From the IMG/VR virus record IMGVR_UViG_3300027509_000036, positions 1 through 23,402 of that record: DNA of 23,402 nucleotides. One strand, written 5' to 3'. Both the position numbers and the translations under genes were made by a program. This stretch comes from a virus. Every line of letters begins with the position of its first letter. The stretch's first letter is position 1. The notes under the pieces are model-generated. The model saw only the letters and a list, made by a program, of their open reading frames with translations. It had not been told where the DNA came from and made no database searches. This document shows positions 21,937 through 23,402 of the stretch, one piece after another.

Positions 21937-22119
21937 GACTTATCCCTCTTCTTCCCTATCTCGAACTCTGCATCAATATCAGACTTAAACCTAGTTGTGC
22001 AATTAGCGCATAACACAACCTCAATACCATTTAAATGATTCTTAAACGTACCCCATGATGGTGATTTGGTGACACCACAAGGACATACCCTTGCAGACTT
22101 TTCATTTTTTTTTACTCAT
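21933..22119 (-). CDS. Zinc-ribbon protein interrupted at an A9 run
   Basis: AAGGAG lies 8 nt before ATG 22119, but that frame (ATG AGT then three AAA codons) stops at once. One base shift in the A9 run (22105-22113) opens a 61-aa protein with CPCG and CANC Cys pairs (residues about 12-15 and 37-40), typical of a small zinc ribbon, ending AEFEIGKKRDKS. No start codon exists in the zinc-ribbon frame itself, so slippage or an assembly error is needed. The stop overlaps the next gene by ATGA. Confidence 0.65.
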
Positions 22120-22148
22120 TACATATTCTCCTTGCGCTCTTCGCGCTG

Positions 22149-22298
22149 TTAAGTTTTTTTACTACTGTTACTGCTATGTATACTTCTATTTAGTCTTCTG
22201 ACCGTTTCATCCGAAACTTTTTGAATTTGCTCTCTGTTATAACGTCGAGCAATCTCAGTTACACATCTATTTAGTCGCTCCGCAATAGTGTTGTTCAA
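22149..22298 (-). CDS. 49-aa frame continuing the 64-aa gene
   Basis: The frame can start at TTG 22298, overlapping the previous stop as TTGA, or be reached by -1 frameshifting at the A-AAA-AAG site at 22307-22301. It encodes a basic helical segment (AERLNRCVTEIARRYNREQI, KVSDETVRRLNRS) with possible DNA-binding character. The joined product would be 113 aa. Confidence 0.55.
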   Translation of the reverse strand: MNNTIAERLNRCVTEIARRYNREQIQKVSDETVRRLNRSIHSSNSSKKT

Positions 22299-22489
22299 GA
22301 CTTTTTTTCTATCTCAAACTCGGCACCTGATAGCAGATACGTCAACAGTCCACGATTTTCATCTTTCTTTAACTGTTGCATCACGTGTGTCTTGATCTTC
22401 TGATCCCGAGCTGACCTCTCTTTTCTAGCCTCGTAACTCGGTTGACTTGTCTGGTCCCTATAACCTCGTTGATCCTTCTTCTTCGACAT
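22295..22489 (-). CDS. Small basic unknown protein (64 aa), first gene of the replication operon
   Basis: Begins MSKKKDQRGYRDQTSQPSYE, is rich in Lys, Arg and Gln, and ends LLSGAEFEIEKKS. GAGGGA lies upstream of ATG 22489. It follows a CGTATATA motif and a strong leader hairpin. The ending resembles that of the zinc-ribbon protein (AEFEIGKK). Its function is unknown; together with the next frame it may be one 113-aa protein. Confidence 0.65.
   Translation of the reverse strand: MSKKKDQRGYRDQTSQPSYEARKERSARDQKIKTHVMQQLKKDENRGLLTYLLSGAEFEIEKKS
22301..22307 (-). other. Candidate -1 frameshift heptamer A-AAA-AAG
   Basis: In the frame of the 64-aa gene the codons are GAA AAA AAG TCT TGA, so A-AAA-AAG is correctly phased two codons before the stop. 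This is the slippery sequence used by E. coli dnaX. A purine-rich GAG about 10 nt upstream could act as a stimulator; no strong downstream hairpin is seen. Confidence 0.5.
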
Positions 22490-22511
22490 TAGATTCCCTC
22501 TCTATTAGTAA

Positions 22512-22549
22512 CCAGTGGAGGAATTGTTCCTCCACTGGCCTTATATACG
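22512..22549 (-). promoter_or_regulatory. CGTATATA motif and 12-bp leader hairpin of the replication operon
   Basis: CGTATATA at 22549-22542 (minus strand, context GAGTTACGTATATAAGG) is followed 3 nt later by a perfect 12-bp stem with a 3-nt loop (arms 22512-22523 and 22527-22538). No T-run follows, so it is a 5' leader structure of the 22489 gene rather than a terminator. Confidence 0.65.
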
Positions 22550-22570
22550 TAACTCATCACGAATTAGTTT

Positions 22571-22651
22571 ACGTTGTTGAACAACTTATTGCAACATTTT
22601 CTCAACAACATTCTAAAAACGTTGTCAAACCACTCAAAACTATATTAAAAT
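22571..22651 (+). promoter_or_regulatory. Plus-strand promoter with dyad operator-like site
   Basis: TTGTCA (22622-22627) and TAAAAT (22646-22651) with an 18-nt spacer form a sigma-70-like promoter for the gene at 22673. Upstream, GTTGTT-G-AACAAC (22573-22585) is a perfect dyad, and the 14-mer ACGTTGTTGAACAA (22571-22584) recurs exactly at 14371-14384 near the integrase. It may be a shared regulator-binding site. Confidence 0.55.
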
Positions 22652-22672
22652 CACTGTAGGAGACCACAAAAT

Positions 22673-22831
22673 ATGCAAAAAACCATCAAAATCACGCCTC
22701 AACAGCCAGCAGAGCCACGACATCAGTACCGGGAGCGTCTGCTCACGCAACTATACAGAAGCTCACCAGAGCATCACCACGCAGCCCGCAGGCGCACACT
22801 TATTAGACTTATAAGACAGTTACAGCACTAA
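22673..22831 (+). CDS. Small Arg/His-rich protein (52 aa), unknown
   Basis: ATG 22673 with AGGAG 10 nt upstream and its own promoter. The product begins MQKTIKITPQQPAEPRHQYR and is very basic, ending with a helix RRTLIRLIRQLQH. It could bind nucleic acid. No family is recognised. It is divergent from the replication operon and in the position of an early regulator. Confidence 0.6.
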   Translation: MQKTIKITPQQPAEPRHQYRERLLTQLYRSSPEHHHAARRRTLIRLIRQLQH

Positions 22832-22904
22832 TAGTCGGTGGTACTCAGCTATATGTTGACTCTGGCCAGCTAACAAGAGCATTCTGAGCATCGCTCTACG
22901 CTCT

Positions 22905-23207
22905 TCAGTCATTATCACGTGAGTCATTCTTGACTATAGAGAGTCGTGGCTTTGACGGTTTAGTATCTGTTGCATTACCGTAGCCAAGGTCCCTAATTAA
23001 CTGCGCTATGATTTCATTATGACTAACATCGTTGCCGTGTAATTTTTTGTTGATATCGACTTGTTGCACCTGCAATTTGACGATCAACACCATTTTCTTT
23101 TGCAACATCTCCACATCAAATTTAGATTTCAAAATCTCTACGCGATTTGCGCAGATCATTATAAAATTCCATAAGACAAAAACTGATATTAATATATTGA
23201 ATAACAT
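22905..23207 (-). CDS. Small membrane-anchored protein (100 aa)
   Basis: An N-terminal membrane segment (residues about 2-19, ILISVFVLWNFIMIC) is followed by a charged coiled-coil region (FDVEMLQKKMVLIVKLQVQQ) and a flexible basic tail. CGGAG precedes ATG 23207 by 6 nt. The topology resembles small phage inner-membrane proteins such as superinfection-exclusion factors, but that is only a possibility. Confidence 0.65.
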   Translation of the reverse strand: MLFNILISVFVLWNFIMICANRVEILKSKFDVEMLQKKMVLIVKLQVQQVDINKKLHGNDVSHNEIIAQLIRDLGYGNATDTKPSKPRLSIVKNDSRDND

Positions 23208-23228
23208 TTAATTCTCCGGTGTGTCCAA

Positions 23229-23249
23229 TATTTACGACGGCCGTAAATA
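23229..23249. promoter_or_regulatory. Palindrome made of two back-to-back CGTAAATA motifs
   Basis: TATTTACG (23229-23236) and CGTAAATA (23242-23249) are perfect complements around 5 nt. One motif points to the minus-strand gene at 23207, the other to the plus-strand gene at 23256, so this looks like a divergent promoter pair or an operator. Confidence 0.6.
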
Positions 23250-23255
23250 TGATGT

Positions 23256-23402
23256 ATGAAAACAAAACATCACGTATACGCATTGAATTTTAAACAGTCT
23301 GATATTCCGAAAAAAAGAGTCACGGAGTTCTGGCAAAAAGTCAGAGAAATTATTGACTACGGAGAAAAAATCCCGCAAGACGATACACTGGTGTTTTATA
23401 TA
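23256..23402 (+). CDS. Partial plus-strand gene at the right edge
   Basis: An open frame of 49 codons from ATG 23256 without a stop before the window ends. It begins MKTKHHVYALNFKQSDIPKK and continues with a helical basic segment and YGEKIPQDDTLVFYI. No Shine-Dalgarno is visible, and the CGTAAATA motif ends 6 nt before the ATG. The short motif GEKIP is also found in the frame at 14869-15012. Function unknown. Confidence 0.6.
   Translation, partial: MKTKHHVYALNFKQSDIPKKRVTEFWQKVREIIDYGEKIPQDDTLVFYI

Noticed and set aside
22832-22904. Hairpin around GAGC-ATC-GCTC as a terminator for the 52-aa plus-strand gene
   Set aside because: The stem is only 4 bp and no T-run follows; it was not strong enough to annotate.
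1-23402. tRNA genes or toxin-antitoxin pair
   Set aside because: No cloverleaf-like sequence or recognisable toxin or antitoxin family was seen on reading both strands by eye; a tRNA search tool would be needed to exclude tRNAs fully.

Overview
The window is part of a temperate, AT-rich double-stranded DNA phage or prophage. An Rz/Rz1-type spanin pair points to a Gram-negative host. There are no rRNA or tRNA genes and no housekeeping genes. The host genus cannot be read from the sequence.

Layout. Positions 1-10440 (minus strand, so transcribed right to left) hold the late block. In transcription order it runs: thioredoxin, a 262-aa beta-sandwich protein, a small unknown, M15 endolysin, i-spanin and o-spanin, probable small terminase, large terminase, DUF4055-type portal, Mu-F-like head protein, scaffold, major capsid, a charged small protein, a DnaT-like head-tail connector, and a further neck gene cut by the window edge. 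Positions 10490-12900 hold a terminator, a stand-alone Fis-type HTH protein, and three accessory genes with copied ribosome-binding leaders; two of these encode very acidic proteins. A tyrosine integrase follows at 12927-14210. Positions 14211-15127 are a repeat-rich non-coding control region, then come a plus-strand gene and several small genes (15128-16453). Positions 16622-22489 (minus strand) are the replication operon: short unknowns, a zinc-ribbon protein, two adjacent primase-like proteins, and an SF2 helicase related to origin-binding proteins. At its 3' end lies an exact 104-bp tandem duplication carrying a large inverted repeat. The right end (22560-23402) has promoters, two small proteins and a cut plus-strand gene.

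Recurring signals. An octamer, CGTATATA or CGTAAATA, lies between genes in the coding direction of the gene that follows. It often comes directly after a stop codon or terminator and directly before a hairpin or start codon, which makes it a good candidate for a phage-specific promoter. The replication operon has three frame breaks at runs of A (18630-18635, 22105-22113, 22302-22308). Each would join two reading frames into one sensible protein, so they are either programmed slippage sites or homopolymer errors in the sequence.

All functional calls rest on motifs, gene order and family knowledge; no database search was run.
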